A stretch of DNA of 64,000 bases, from NCBI RefSeq assembly GCF_002776525.5, contig NC_045439.1, forward strand, positions 157,726,087 to 157,790,086, given 5' to 3'. This document shows positions 10,162-22,900 of the stretch, piece by piece (the first letter of the stretch is position 1; every line of letters starts with the position of its first letter). The position numbers and the translations under genes are program-made. The stretch is from Piliocolobus tephrosceles (taxonomy: Eukaryota; Chordata; Mammalia; Primates; Cercopithecidae). The notes under the pieces are model-generated. The model ran no database searches, was not told the DNA's origin, and was given only the letters and a program-made list of their open reading frames with translations.

Positions 10162-10989
10162 CACACACATACATGCATACATACACAGTAGGCATTAACT
10201 CATGGTTGACTTATTCCACAGATGAAATTATCTTATTGTTGTATGGATAGATAAAAGAATACGTGCTTACAGCCTGAGAAATTCTACTTTTGGGTTTCAC
10301 ACACTCCAGATCTTATAAACAAAGTGTATTCTTAAGTATTTCCAGATGCTTGGGTTCTCTGTACTCAGAATACAATTAATCTAAACAATGATGCAAATAT
10401 ATGGTATAAGCGTTTTCATGGCAGCTGAAGAAATAGCTAAACTGAACAGCCAAAAGCTACAGACAGGGAAGTGCTCCATGCTGTGCCTTAGGGAAGGCTG
10501 GCTGGCTCATGGCCATGGATTCACTGAGCAATACCCCCACGAGGCTCCCAGGACATGCAGGCATCCCTGGGTGCTGATGGCATGGATATGAATAAAGATG
10601 CGTCTGTGCTTCTTAAGAGGCTGACGGAGTAAGTGGTAAGACAGATATGGGAACAACTGTCATGGACTGGGATGACTGAGAGGTACTGCAGAGGAGCCAG
10701 GGGGTCTGCACAGGGGCTGACACACCCTGCTATTTGTGAGCGAGTCGTGGAAGCCTCCCGGAAGCGGAAGAGGGAGGGCAGTATGGGACACAGAACATAG
10801 AAAGGCTCAGAGGCTTGCGAAACCACCACGTGCACAGAGGTGTTGGGGGTTTGAGAGATTTGGTGGCTGAACAAGGAAAAGAGATGAGACCACAGGCAGG
10901 CAGCAGCATGCACAAGCTGTACTGGGTGAGCTTGGAGTGGTCTGCAGCGGATACGTGGGGAAGGGGCACATCCTCACAGCAGGAGCTTA
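10162..10989. other. Unique non-coding DNA
   Basis: No gene or named repeat is seen. It contains the 10605-10711 segment that is copied at 12313-12416. The 130-residue minus-strand frame at 10521-10913 has no recognisable domain. Confidence 0.5.
10605..10711 (+). repeat. Copy A of a ~105 bp dispersed duplication
   Basis: The segment from TGTGCTTCTTAAGAGG to GGGGTCTGCAC aligns with 12313-12416 along its whole length, with about nine substitutions and three one-base indels by eye. It lies in ordinary flanking DNA here. Confidence 0.85.
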
Positions 10990-11403
10990 TCTAGACAAGA
11001 CATTTGCTCAGACATTACTCAGGGTGTGTCTGGGAGGGTGTTTCTGGATGAGATGAACATTTAATTTTGATTTGTAAACTGGGCAACACACATTGCCCTC
11101 CCCAACATGGACGGGCCTCATCTAATCCACCGAAGGGCTGAGTAGAACAAAAGGCTAAAGAAGAGGAAACTCACTCTCTCTACCTGACTGTCATCGAGGT
11201 GGCCTTGGACTCAGCTGGAACTTACACCCTCAGCTCTCCCGGTTCTCCAGCATGCTGACTGCAGATCATGAGACTTCTCAGCCTCCATAACCTCATGGGT
11301 CAATTCCTTATAATAGGTGTGTCTCTCTCCCCCACTCTCTCTGTAATGTACATGCACACTCACACACAGATACGAACATATACGGGTATGTGTGCATATT
11401 GCA

Positions 11404-12637
11404 CAGTCATGTGCCACTTAACAATGGAAATACCCACCGAGAAATGCATCACTAGGCGATTTCATCATTGTGCGAACATCACCAAGTGAACGTACACAAC
11501 CTAGATGGCACAGCCTACTACACACCTGGGCTCTGTGATGTAGCCTACTGCTCTTAGGCTACAAACCTGCACAGCATGTAACTGTGCTGAATACTGTAGG
11601 CAACTGTAACACACGCGTACGTATTTGTGCATCTAAACATGTCTAAAAATTAAAAAAGTACAGTAAAAATATGGTACAAAAAATAAAAAATGGTGCACCT
11701 GCATAGGGAACTTACCGTAAACGGAGCTTGCAGGACTGGGAGTTACTCTGGATGAGTCAGTTGAGTGAGTGGTGAGTGAATGTGAAGGCCAGGACATTAC
11801 CGTACAGTACTGTAGATTGTAGAAACACTGCACACTTAGGCTATACTAATTTAATGTTTTCTTTCTCAACAATAAATTAAACTGAGCTTACTATAACTTT
11901 ATTTTATACATTTTTAAAACTTTTTGACTCTTGTATTACAAAGTGTTACTAACACTTAGACTAAAATACACATTGTACCACAGCACAAAAATCTTTTCTT
12001 TCTTTATATCCTTATTCTATAATCTTTTTTTTAAAAAAATTAACATTTTTTCTTAGCCTAGGCCCACAGAGGGTCAGGATCATCCATATCACTGTCTCCA
12101 CCTCCACAGCCTGTCCCACTGGTAGGTCTTCAGGGGCAGTGACATGCATGGAGCTGTCATCTCTTATAACAACGTCTTCTTCTGGAACACTTCCCGAAGG
12201 ACCTGCCTGAGGCCATTTTACATCAACTTTAAAAAAATATATAAGCAGAAGGCACACACTCTAAAATGATGATAAAAAGTATAGCATAGTAAATACATAA
12301 ACCCATTACATATGTGCTTCTTAAAAGGCGGACGAGTAAGAGGTGAGACAGACATGTGAACACCTGTCATGGACTGGATGACTGACAGGTACTGCAGAGG
12401 AGTCGGGGGTCTGCACATAGTCATTTGTTAGCAAGTATTATGTACCGTACATAGTTGTATGTGCTAGACTTGTATACAAATGGCAGCACAGATTTATTGG
12501 CAGCATCCTCGCAAATATGCGACAGCTACCATGTCATTTGGTGATAGGAATTTTTCAGCTCCACTGTAATCTAATGGGACCACCGTGGAATATGCAGTCC
12601 ATCACTGACTGAAAAGTCATTATGTAGCACAGGACTG
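11404..12637 (-). mobile_element. MER2-related Tigger with transposase remnant
   Basis: Terminal repeats are CAGTCATGTGCCACTTAAC at the left and a reverse copy ending AGCACAGGACTG at the right. The element is about 1.2 kb, much longer than a 345 bp MER2, and reads in reverse relative to the copies at 9676 and 26978. Minus-strand codons at 12012-12257 give an acidic stretch, SGSVPEEDVVIRDDSSMHV, like the C-terminus of a Tigger (pogo-like DDE) transposase. The frame is broken before and after it. It carries a foreign segment at 12313-12416 and splits the LTR at 10990-12697. Confidence 0.75.
12313..12416 (+). repeat. Copy B of the ~105 bp duplication, inside the Tigger
   Basis: This segment separates CATAAACCCATTACATA and ATAGTCATTTGTTAGC, which are contiguous in the family as I know it. 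It therefore looks inserted, and it matches 10605-10711. Confidence 0.8.
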
Positions 12638-12697
12638 CACACAGGACCTACGTCTCCTATTGGTTCTGTTTCGCCAGAGAGCCTCGACTGAGACACA

Positions 12698-14689
12698 TGT
12701 CCAGGTGCTGTCACTCAGAAGCGGGGTCTCAGGGTCAGAGCTCTGAGGGCAGCAGCAGCTTGGGGCTTTATAGGCACAAGGCTCTATCCTACCAGTGGGC
12801 AGTGGATGCTGGGGAGGTTTCATGTGGGATGCAAAGCTGGCAGGCTCTTCATGGAGAAAACTGCTCATAATTGGTCAATGTTTAAAACAACTGGATATGT
12901 AAAAACTTGAGCTTGGGGCTGGCAGACTTTCGGCAAATGGTCTGCAGGAAAGAAACCACCAGCCTAGGGGCCAGAACATGGAGGCCACCTCTGGCTCATG
13001 TACACAACAGGAGGTCAGCGGGGCTGGGCTGTAGGGCGGGACCAGAGAGGACCAAAATGATAGTCCCGTGGGGGGACTTTTAGAAAACATATAATTTCAT
13101 TTCAAAGTGTCAGATGAATTTGTAAAAACAAATAATTTGATTTTAAAGAGAAATAAATGGATTCAGTGGCTGTATTCATTTCCACTCAGCCCCACTCTCT
13201 GCCATTCCCCCCATGTGTAAGCAACACTGTTTCTACTATTGCCTCAATGCAGGTGGGAACCTCTTGGAATAAAGCGTCATGCTGCAGAAAGCCAGAGTTA
13301 ACTTGCAAGTCAATCTTGCAAGTAAATCTCACTGAGTCCAATCATCATCTTTCTAGACAGCCTAAAAAGCTACGTACTGAAATCAGCAACACTGTTAATT
13401 TCATTCACCAACGTAAGGTCTCCTGGCCTTTAATCTTGAAATGGTTCTTAAAAAGGAATCGAAATACTGATTTTCATAAAAATATCAAAGACAGTGAAGC
13501 CAACTGTCAAAATGAATTCAGTCCTGAAAATTAAAGTATGCTTTGCTGAGACTGACAGCAGCCTTCTCATGTGGGATTTGCCAGGCACTCTGCACCCTGG
13601 TTCTGAGATCTGCATGGTACTTAAGAAAGAAATCCATTCCTTTCAGTTAAATCGTTTCAGTTAAAAATTCCCAAGGCACCTTTTTAAAACCGAAATAAAA
13701 CTAAATCCTGCAGATACGAGAAATAAATCACTTCATGTCTCTTGGGTGTTTTCCAATCTGGCTTCCAGGAGGAGCCTAACTTGTCACTTCTAAAGAAAGT
13801 CTTCTAGCTCTTTCCATCTTATTTTACCAGGAAGTCCACTTGCTTCCTTCCCACAGTGTCTGTGTACCTCAGGGTTAGCAGTGGAGCCTGCTGCAAGCCA
13901 CCAGGGTCCAGGCCTTGCACCCTGGCCAGGTCATCAAGCCCAGAGCACAGTTACAGAGCTAGCATGGGTGGCCAACCAGCCCACACAAATGACAGAAAAA
14001 GGCCGCCTGTCCTAGGAAATTTCCTGTTTGTTCAGATTCAGTGAAATCCTGGTGGATCTCTATGTCTACAAAATAATGAGCTCCCACTAATGGTGGGGTC
14101 AGAATTTGGGTGAGCAGTACCTGCCCCCCTCTTCCCAGGTTGCCTGGTGGAGAAGGCAGGATACCCAGGAGAAGCAGGTGAGGGTGGTGACAGGGATGGG
14201 TGCAGGTGCAGAACCCACTGTGCTGTGTGAGCCTGAGGGCTGGGAGGCCCTGTCCACCCAGGAGGACTTGTCCTCCCAGGAGACTGCATCCCCCAGTGAT
14301 CTGCATGCATCAAGGAGACTGTCCACCTAGGAACCATGTTCAAGCATTCATCAGAGATTCAGGGGGCACCTACTCTGTGCTGTTTTCATACTCAGGCACC
14401 ACATACATAGTTCCCTAATAAGATGACTTCAGGACAGACATCTGAAGAAATGAGGAAGGGAGTGACGTGGCTATCTGGAGGCCAGCATTCTTGGTCATTA
14501 GAACAGTAAGGTCGAACTGTGCCCTGGGCCTGTGCGGTTGTAGAGTCTATCGATGAGTGGGACAGGGAAGCCTGTGCCTGGAGTGTGCAGAGTGGGGCCA
14601 CGGTAAGGACGCAAGATTTTACCTTGGGAGAGACCAGACCACTGGCAGATTCTCAGCTGCAGAAATGTTCTCACAGTCTTTCATTTAAT
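12698..14689. other. Unique non-coding DNA
   Basis: No gene or repeat was recognised. The 125-residue plus-strand frame at 13157-13534 has no domain or signal. 14050-14330 is moderately GC-rich, with overlapping frames on both strands that look random. Confidence 0.45.
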
Positions 14690-14815
14690 TAAAAGTTTTA
14701 AAATTTGTCTTTCAGTGCTTGGCTTGTTTCACTTAACACAATTACCTCCAGTTCCATACACATCGTTACAAATGACAGGGTTTTATTCTCTTTTATGGTT
14801 GGATAATTTGTACAT
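14690..14815 (-). mobile_element. L1M fragment
   Basis: The reverse-strand L1M motif is visible as GGCTTGTTTCACTTAACACAATTACCTCCAGTTCCAT...TTTTATGGTTGGATAATTTGTACATGG. Confidence 0.65.
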
Positions 14816-15519
14816 GGTAGAATGAACGCCCAGAGCTGTGCCCAGCTGGGCGAACTTCTTCAAGTGTGCACATCCGTGTAGCCACTAGCATGATCAAGTA
14901 GATCATGGCTACGTCAAGCTCATCACATCAGATGGCCCCATGCCCCTCCCAGTCAATCCCTCTGGCATCATTTCCTACAAAGTATCACACACACAGTAGC
15001 TTAAAACAGTAGGCCGGATGTCCAGTAGGCTTAGCTGGTTTCTCTGCTTTGAGTCTTACAAGGCTGAAGAGGTGTCAGCAGGGCTGCAGTCCCTCCTAGA
15101 GGCTTGAAAGAGAACTGGCTTCCAGCCTCATTCGGGTGTGGCAGGACCCCATTCCAGGTGGCTGACTGTAGCACTGAGTCTCTGTTTCCTTGCAGGCTGT
15201 CAGCTGGAGGTCACTGTCAGTGTCCAGATGCCAGCTATGTTCCTTGGCTCGTGGCCCCTTTCTCCATCCTCAAGCCAGCAATGACTGATGGAGTCCCCTT
15301 CATACATTAAGTCTTGGTGACCTCTTCTTCCTCTTCTCTTGGGGCCCTCTGTCTTCCTCTTTTGCTTTTAAAAGCCCTTAATATAACCTTGAGCCCACCC
15401 AGATAATCCAGGATAATTTATTTTAAAGTCCCTTCGCAGTGGTACCCAGAGCAGTGTTTGGCTGAATGTCAGGGAACAGGAATCTTGAGGGACTTCAGAA
15501 TCTTGTCTTCTACACGGCC
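14816..15519. other. Non-coding, possible ancient repeat
   Basis: 14990-15260 (CACAGTAGCTTAAAACAGTAGG, GGTGTCAGCAGGGCTGCAGT) resembles a widespread ancient mammalian element that I cannot name. Nothing coding is seen. Confidence 0.4.
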
Positions 15520-17000
15520 CTTGAGCTCCATATAAATGGAATCATGCAATAAGTGTCTTCCGTGTCTCTCCTCGTTTGCTCAGAATAGGGTCTCTGGTTT
15601 CATCCGTGTTGCAGCGTGCATCAATAGTTCGCTTCTTTTAACCACTGAGTACTATCTACTGTGTAGCTGCACTGCAGTGAATTCATCTATTCACTCGCTG
15701 AGGGATATTTGCATTGCTTCCAGGTTTGTGTGATTATAAGCAAAACTGCTATGAACATTCCAGTAAATGTCTTTTCGTGGACATATGTTTTCATTTTTCT
15801 CTAGTTAATATCCAAGAGTAGAATTGCTGGGTTAAGGGCTTAAATGTATTTTTAATTTTGTAAGAAACCACCAAACTGTTTCCCAAAGTGGTTTTATTAT
15901 TTTGCCTTTTAACATTGGAAAGGTCTATTTTTCCACATCATTCTAATACTTGGTATTGTCAGCATTCTTAATTTTTTTTGTTTTGGTGGGTGTGCAGTAG
16001 TATCTCATTGTGGTTCTAATTTCTATTTGCCTGATGACTAATATGAACATTTTCTCATGTGCTTACTGGTAATTCATGTATCTTCTTCTTTTTTTCGGTT
16101 TTTAAGTCTTTTGCTCACTTTTCTATTATTTGTATTTTTATAATTAACTTGTGGTTGTAATTTATTCATTCTAGATACAAGTGCTCTAACAGACACATGT
16201 TTTATGAATATTATTTCCCAGTTTGTGGCTTATCTATTTAATTTATTTTATTTATTATTTTTAAGACATGGTTTTGCTCTGTTGCCCAGGCTGGAGTGCA
16301 GTAGCATGATCTTAGCTCACTGAAACCGCTGCTTCCCCGGCTCAAGTAATCCTCCTGCCTCAGCCTCCCAAGTAGCTGGGACCACAGGTGCACCCTATCA
16401 TACCTGGCTAGTTTTTGTCTTCTTTTCTTTTTGTAGAGAAATACTTTTGCCATGATGCCCAGGCTGGTCTTGAATTCCTGAGCTCAAGTAATCTGCTGGC
16501 CTTGGCCTCCCAAAGTGCTGGGATTACAGGTGTGAGCCACCGTGCCCAGCCTATTTATTTTAAGTGTCTTTTGATGAACCGAAATTTTTTGTTTTGGTGA
16601 AATTCAATTCATAATCCTTTTCATTTGAAATTCAATTCATGTTTTCCTTTTAAATAGTCCTTTTTTGGCCTCTCTAAAACATGTTTGCCAACTCCAAGTT
16701 CATGAAGATTTTCCCTCCATGCCTTCTTCTAGAAGCTTCTTAGGTTTTGTTTATACATTTAGGCCTAACCTGCCTTGAAGTAATTCGTATGCATGGCAGG
16801 AGGCAGAGAGCGTCAAGGTCCTCCTTTTTTTTTTTTTTTTTTAACATACCATTTTACAGTTGTTTCAGCACCTTTGTTGAGAAGACTTTCCTTTCTTTCC
16901 CTTGCCCTTGGTGCAGGCCTCTCTCTGGATTCCATCCTGTTCTGGGATACACGGTCTCTGTGTATGCTCACATCACCCAATCACTGTGGCTGGAAGTCAG
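15520..17000 (-). mobile_element. L1M 3' region, interrupted by AluJ
   Basis: In reverse, the block holds the L1M 3' UTR/ORF2 end: GCTCCATATAAATGGAATCATGCAATA, TATCCAAGAGTAGAATTGCTGGG, TATCTCATTGTGGTTCTAATTT. After the Alu it continues as AGCACCTTTGTTGAGAAGACTTTCCTTTC. There is no open frame. Confidence 0.72.
16255..16551 (-). mobile_element. Alu (AluJ-like)
   Basis: A diverged dimeric Alu in reverse (AGACATGGTTTTGCTCTGTTGCCCAGG through GCCACCGTGCCCAGCC). The many changes and the old diagnostic state suggest AluJ. Confidence 0.9.
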
Positions 17001-17550
17001 GCCCTGCAAGCCCTCCAGCTCTCTTCTGGAGGACTGTCCTCCCCTGTGTCCTCAGAGATTCAGTGCAACCCCAATCAGCTTCTAGCAGTAACCCACCAAA
17101 CCCAGGCCTTCTTGTTTTTGGAGAAACTGAGTGACTTCTATTTTACATTTGGCTCTGGCTGCTGTCTGAAAAGCAGAAGCAGTGGGCAAGGCAAGAGGCA
17201 TGGAGCCTGGGCCGTGGACCCCCACACAGGGGCTGCTGGGCTGCTGGGCTTCTGAGGGGAGCCAGCAGGATTTCTGACGACTGGCCGTGGGTGTGAGTAA
17301 AAGCAGTGGAAACGTTCGAGCTCTCGGACAGGAAGAGCCGCGTGTTTCCAGCCCCCCGTGGCTAGGGCTGAGATGGGCTGAGTGACCCCGGAGGTTTATG
17401 TGATGGCCAAGGGAGCCCGGTCTGGGAGAGCCTGGGAGTTCTGCGGTGGTGATGCCGCCCCTAGGTTAGGGGAGGCTCGGGTTCTCCGCTTGGAGTCAGC
17501 CAGGGCAGTTCCACCGATTTGACATGTGGGCATACCCTAAGATTTCAGTT
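17001..17550. other. Unique GC-rich non-coding DNA
   Basis: 17150-17500 is GC-rich with GGGCTGCTGGGCTGCTGGGC-like short repeats and some CpGs. No exon or promoter can be supported. Confidence 0.45.
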
Positions 17551-17565
17551 GAAAACTATATTCAG

Positions 17566-18876
17566 ATTGCTGACAAGACGGCTGAATAAGAACAACTCCA
17601 GTGTGCAGTTCCCAGTGAGATCAACGCAAAAGGCAGGTGATTTCTGCATTTCCAGCTGAGGTACAGGTTCATCTCATCGGGACTGGGGGTGCAGCCCACA
17701 GAGCGTGAGCCGAAGCAGGGCAGGGTGCCGCCTTACCCGGGAAGTACAAGGGGTCAGGGCATTATCTCCCCTATGCAAGGGAAGCCGTTGAGGGACTGAG
17801 CCTGAGGAACTGTGCACACTCTGGCCCAGATACTGCACTTTTCCCATGGTCTTTGCAACCCGCAGACCAGGAGATTCCTTCCAGTGCCTACGTCACCAGA
17901 GCCCTGGGTTTCAAGCACAAAACTGGGTGGCTGTTCAGGCAGACAGAAAACTAGCTGCAGGAGTTTTTTTTTTTCCATACCCCAGTGGTGCCTGGAACAC
18001 CAGAGACAGAACGGTTCACTCTCCTGGAAAGGGGGCTGAAGCCAGCAAGTCAAGTGGTCTGGCTCAGTGGGTACCACCCCCACGGAACCCAGCAAACTAA
18101 GATGCACTGGCTTGAAATTCTCGCTGCTAGCACAGCAGTCTGAGGTCGACCTGGGACACTTGAGCTTGGTGGGGCAAGGGGCGTCCGCCATTGCTGAGGA
18201 CAATGGTAGGCAGTTTTACCCTCACAGTGTAAACAAAGCCACTGGGAAGTTCGAACTGGATGGGGCCCATCACAGCTCAGCAAGGCCGCGGTGGCCAGAC
18301 TACCTTTCTAGATTCCTCCTCTATGGGCAGGGCATCTCTGAAAAACAGGCAGCAGCCCTAGTCAGGGAATTACAGAAAAAACTCCCATCTCCCTGGGACA
18401 GAGCACCTGGGGGAAGGGGTGGCTGTGGGTACAGCTTCAGTAGACTTAAACGTCCCTGCCTGATGGCTCTGAAGAGAGCGGTGGACCTCCCAGCACAGTG
18501 TTTGAGTTCTGCTAAGGGTCAGACTGCCTCCTCAAGTGGGTCCCTGACCCCTGTGTATCCTGACGGGGAGATACCTCCCAGGAGGGGCCAACAGACATCT
18601 CATACAGGAGAGCTCTGGCTGGCATCTGGCGGATGCCCCTCTGGGAGGAAGCTTCCAAAGGAAAGAACAGGCAGCAATCTTTGCTATTCTGCAGCCTCCG
18701 CTGGTAATGCCCAGGCAAACAGGGTCTGGAGTGGACCTCCAGCAAACTCCAGAAGGCCTGCAGCAGAGGGGCCTGACTGTCAGAAGGAAAACTAACAGAA
18801 AGGAATAGCAGATCCACTCAAAGACCCCATCTGAAGGTCACCAACATCAAAGACCTAAGGTAGTAAATCCACGAAG
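17566..18876 (+). other. L1PA 5' UTR
   Basis: It begins GCTGACAAGACGGCTGAATAAGAAC, and GCTAGCACAGCAGTCTGAGGTCGAC lies at about 18125. In active relatives this region holds a sense polymerase II promoter and an antisense promoter. A 242-codon sense frame (18067-18795) crosses it but resembles no known protein. Confidence 0.85.
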
Positions 18877-19906
18877 CTGGGGAGAAACCAGGGCAAAAAG
18901 GCTGAAAATTCCAAAAACGAGAACACCTCTTCTCCTCCAAAGGATCACAACTCCTCTCCAGCAAGGGAACAAAACTGGATGGAGAATGAGTGTGACAAAT
19001 TGACAGTGGTAGGCTTCAGAAGGTGGGTAATAACAAACTCCTCTGAGCTAAAGGAGCATGTTCTAACCCAATGCAAGGAAGCTAAGAACCTCGGAAAAAG
19101 GTTAGACAAATTACTAACTAGAGCAACCAGTTTAGAGAAGAACATAAATGACCTGATGGAGCTGAAAACACAGCACAAGAACTTCGTGAAGCATGCACAA
19201 GTATCAATAGCCGAATCGATCAAGCAAAGAAACGATACCAGAGATTAAAGATCAGCTTAACGAAATAAAGCAAGTAGACAAGATTAGAGAAAAAAGAATG
19301 AAAAGGAATGAACAAAGCCTCCAAGAAATACGGGGCTATGTGAAAAGACCAAATCTACGTTTGATTGATGTACCTGAAAGTGACGGGGAGAATGGAACCA
19401 AGTTGGAAAACACTCTTCAAGATATTATCCAGGAGAACTTCCCCAACCTAGCAAGACAGGCCAACATTCAAATGCAGGAAATACAGAGAACACCACAAAG
19501 ATACTCCTCGAGAAGAGCAACCCCAAGACACATAATTGTCAGATTCACTAAGGTTGAAATGAAGGAAAAAACGTTAAGGGCGGCCAGAGAGAAAGGTCAG
19601 GTTACTCACAAAAGGGAGCCCATCAGACTAACAGCGGATCTCTCAGTAGAAACCCTATAAGCCAGAAGAGAATGGGGGCCAATATTCGACATTCTTCTTG
19701 AAGAAAACAGTTTTCAACCCAGAATTTCATATCCAGCCAAACTAAACTTCATAAATGAAGGAAAAACAAAATCCTTTACAGTTTACAAGCAAATGCTGAG
19801 ATACTGTGTCACCACCAGGCCTGCCTTACAAGAGCTCCTGAAGGAAGCACTAAACATGGAAAGGAACAACCAGTACCAGCCACTGCAAAAACATACCAAA
19901 TTGTAA
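18877..19906 (+). pseudogene. L1 ORF1 remnant
   Basis: ORF1p is normally an RNA-binding coiled-coil trimer of about 338 residues that coats L1 RNA. Here the start position holds CTG instead of ATG (18877-18879). The readable pieces are 18979-19248 (coiled-coil part, with SLEKNINDLMELK) and 19298-19660 (RRM part, with PESDGENGTKLENTL and TPRHIIVRFTKVEM). A frameshift with a stop near 19248 separates them, and a C-to-T change makes TAA at 19658-19660, before the C-terminal domain. The ancestral stop is at 19904-19906. Confidence 0.92.
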
Positions 19907-19969
19907 AGACTATCAACACTATGAAGAAACTGCATCAACAAACGGGCAAAATAACCAGGTAGCACCATA

Positions 19970-22900
19970 ATGACAGGATCAAATTCACACATAACAATAT
20001 TAACTTTAAATGTAAATGGGCTAAATGCGCCAATTAAAAGACACAGACTGGCAAATTGGATAAAGTGTCAAGACCCATTGGTGTGCTCTATTCAGGAGAC
20101 CCATCTCATGTGCAAAGACACACATAGGCTCAAAATAAAGGGATGGAGAAATATTTACCAAGCAAATGGAAAGTAAAGAAAAAGCAGGGGTTGCAATCCT
20201 AGTCTCTGATAAAACAGACTTTAAACCAACACAGATCAAAAGAGACAAAGACAGGCATTACATAATGGTAAAAGGATCAATGGAACAAGAAGAGCTAACT
20301 ATCCTAAATACATATGTACCTAATACAGGAGCACCCAGATTCATAAAGCAAGTTCTTAGAGACCTACAAAAGGACTTAGACTCCCACACAGTAATAGTGG
20401 GAGACCTTAACACTCCACTGTTAATATTAAAAAGATCACCGAGACAGAAAATTAACAAGGATATTCAGGATTTGAACTCAGCTCTGGACCAAGCGGACCT
20501 AATAGACATATACAGAACTCTCCACTTCAAATCAACAGAATATATATTCTTCTCAGCACCACATCACACTTTTTCTAAAATTGACAACATAATTGGAAGT
20601 AAAACACTCTTCAGCAAATGCAAAACAACAGAAATCATAACAAACAGTCTCTCATACCACAGTGCAATCAAATTAGAACTCAGGCTTAAGAAACTCACTC
20701 AAAACCACACAACAACATGGAAACTGACCAACCTGCTCCTGAATGACTACTGGGTAAATAACAAAATGAAGGCAGAAATAAAGATGCTCTTTGAAGTCAA
20801 TGAGAACAAAGACACAATGTACCAAAATCTCTGGGACATATATAAAGCAGTGTGCAGAGGGAAATTTATAGCACTAAATGCCCACAAGAGAAAGCAGGAA
20901 AGACCTAAAATTGACACCCTAACATCACAATTAAAAGAACTAGAGAAGCAAGAGCAAACAAATTCAAAATCTAGCAGAAGACAAGAAATAACTAAGATCA
21001 GAGCAGAACTGAAGGAGATAGAGAGTTGAAAAACCCTTCAAAAAAAAAAAAAAAAAAAAAATCAATGAATCCAGGAGCTGGTTTTTTGAAAAGATCAACA
21101 AAATAGACAGACAACTAGCCAGACTAATAAAGAAGAAAAAGAGAAGAATCAAATAAACACAACAAAAAATGATAAAGGGGATATCACCACTGATTTGACA
21201 GAAATACAAACTACCATCAGAAAATACTATAAACACTTCTATGCAAATAAACTAGAAGATCTAGAAAATCTAGAAGAAATGGATAAATTCCTGGACACAC
21301 ACACCCTCTCAAGTCTAAGCCAGGAAGAAGTCGAATCCCTGAATAGACCAATAACAAGCTCTGAAATTGAGGCAGTAATTAATTGTCTACCAACCAGAAA
21401 AAGTCCAGGACCAGATGGATTCACAGCCGAATTCTACCAAAGGTACAAAGAGGAGCTGGTACCATTCCTTCTGAAACTATTCCAAACAATAGAAAAAGAG
21501 GGAATCCTCCCTAACTCATTTTATGAGGCCAGCATCATCCTGATGTCAAAACGTGGCAGAGACACAACAAAAAAAGAAAATTTCAGGCCAATATCTCTGA
21601 TGAACATCGATGGCAAAAAATCCTCAATAAAATACTGGCAAACCGAATCCAGCAGCACATCAAAAAACTTGTCCACCATGATCAAGTTGGCTTCATACAT
21701 GGGATTCAAGGCTGGATCAACATATGCAAATCAATAAATGCAATCCATCACATAAACAGAACCAATGACAAAAATCACATGACTATCTCAATAGATACAG
21801 AAAAGGCCTTCGACAAAATTCAACACCCCTTCATGGTAAAAACTCTCAATAAACTAGGTATCAATGGTATGTATCTCAAAATATTAGAGCTATTTATGAC
21901 AAACCCACAGCCAATATCATACTAAATGGGCAAAAACTGGAAGCATTCCCTTTGAAAACCAGCACAAGACGAGGATGCCCGCTTTCACCACTCCTAATCA
22001 ACATAGTATTGGAAGTTCTAGCCCGGGTAATCAGGCAAGAGAAAGAAATAAAGGGTTTTCAAATAGGAAAAGAGGAAGTCAAACTGCCTCTGTTTGCAGA
22101 TAACATGATTGTATATTTAGAAAACCCCACCATCTCAGCCCTAAATCTCCTTCAGCTGATAAGCAACTTCAGCGAAGTCTCAGGATAAAAAATCAATGTG
22201 CAAAAATTACAAGCATTCCTGTACACCAATAACAGACAAACAGAGAGCCAAATCATGAGTGAACACCCATTCACAATTGCTACTAAGAGAATAAAATATC
22301 TAGGAATACATCTTACAAGGGATGTGAAAGACCTCTTCAAGGAGAAGTACAAACCACTCTTCAAGGAAATAAGAGAGGACACAAACAAATGAAAACACAT
22401 TCCAGGCTCATGGATAGGAAGAATTAATATCATGAAAATGGCCACACTGCCCAAAGTAATTTATAGATTCAATACTATCCCCATCAAGCTACCACTGACT
22501 TTCTTCACAGAATTGGAAAAAATTACTTTAAATTTCATATGGAACCAAAAAAGAGCCTGCATAGCCAAGACAATTCTAAGCAAAAAGAACAAAGCTGGAG
22601 GCATCACACTACCTGACTTCAAACTACACTACAAGGCTACAGTAACCAAAACAGCATGGCACTGGTACCAAAACAGATATACAGACCAAAGGAACAGAAC
22701 AGACGCCTCAGAAATAACATCACACATCTACAACCATCTGATCTTTGACAAACCTGACACAAACAAGCAATGGGGAAAGGATTCCCTGTTTAATAAATGG
22801 TGTTGGGAAAACTGGCTAGCCATATGCAGAAAACTGAAACTGGACCCCTTCCTTACACCTTACACAAAAATTAATTCAAGATGGATTAAAGACTTAAACA

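Larger units (their letters stand above)
10990..12697 (+). mobile_element. LTR (probably ERVL-MaLR), split by a Tigger element
   Basis: The left part runs 10990 to about 11400, with ATGAACATTTAATTTTGAT, GACGGGCCTCATCTAATCC and GGTCAATTCCTTATAATA. The right part is 12638-12697, with CTCCTATTGGTTCTGTTTCG and a CGACTGAGACACA end. Together they make one LTR of a type ending CTGACTAATACA. The exact family is not resolved. Confidence 0.62.

Noticed and set aside
10521..10913. 130-codon minus-strand frame
   Set aside because: It has no recognised homologue and overlaps the segment duplicated at 12313-12416, where the frame is not kept.
13157..13534. 125-codon frame in unique DNA
   Set aside because: No domain, no signal peptide, no recognised homologue and no supporting splice or promoter context.
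17100..17500. GC-rich stretch considered as a promoter or CpG island
   Set aside because: CpG density is modest by eye and there is no exon, TATA or known gene start; it lies deep in an intron.
17754..18203. 149-codon minus-strand frame, considered as L1 ORF0
   Set aside because: It lies in the L1PA 5' UTR on the antisense strand, but its position and residues do not match ORF0 as I know it.
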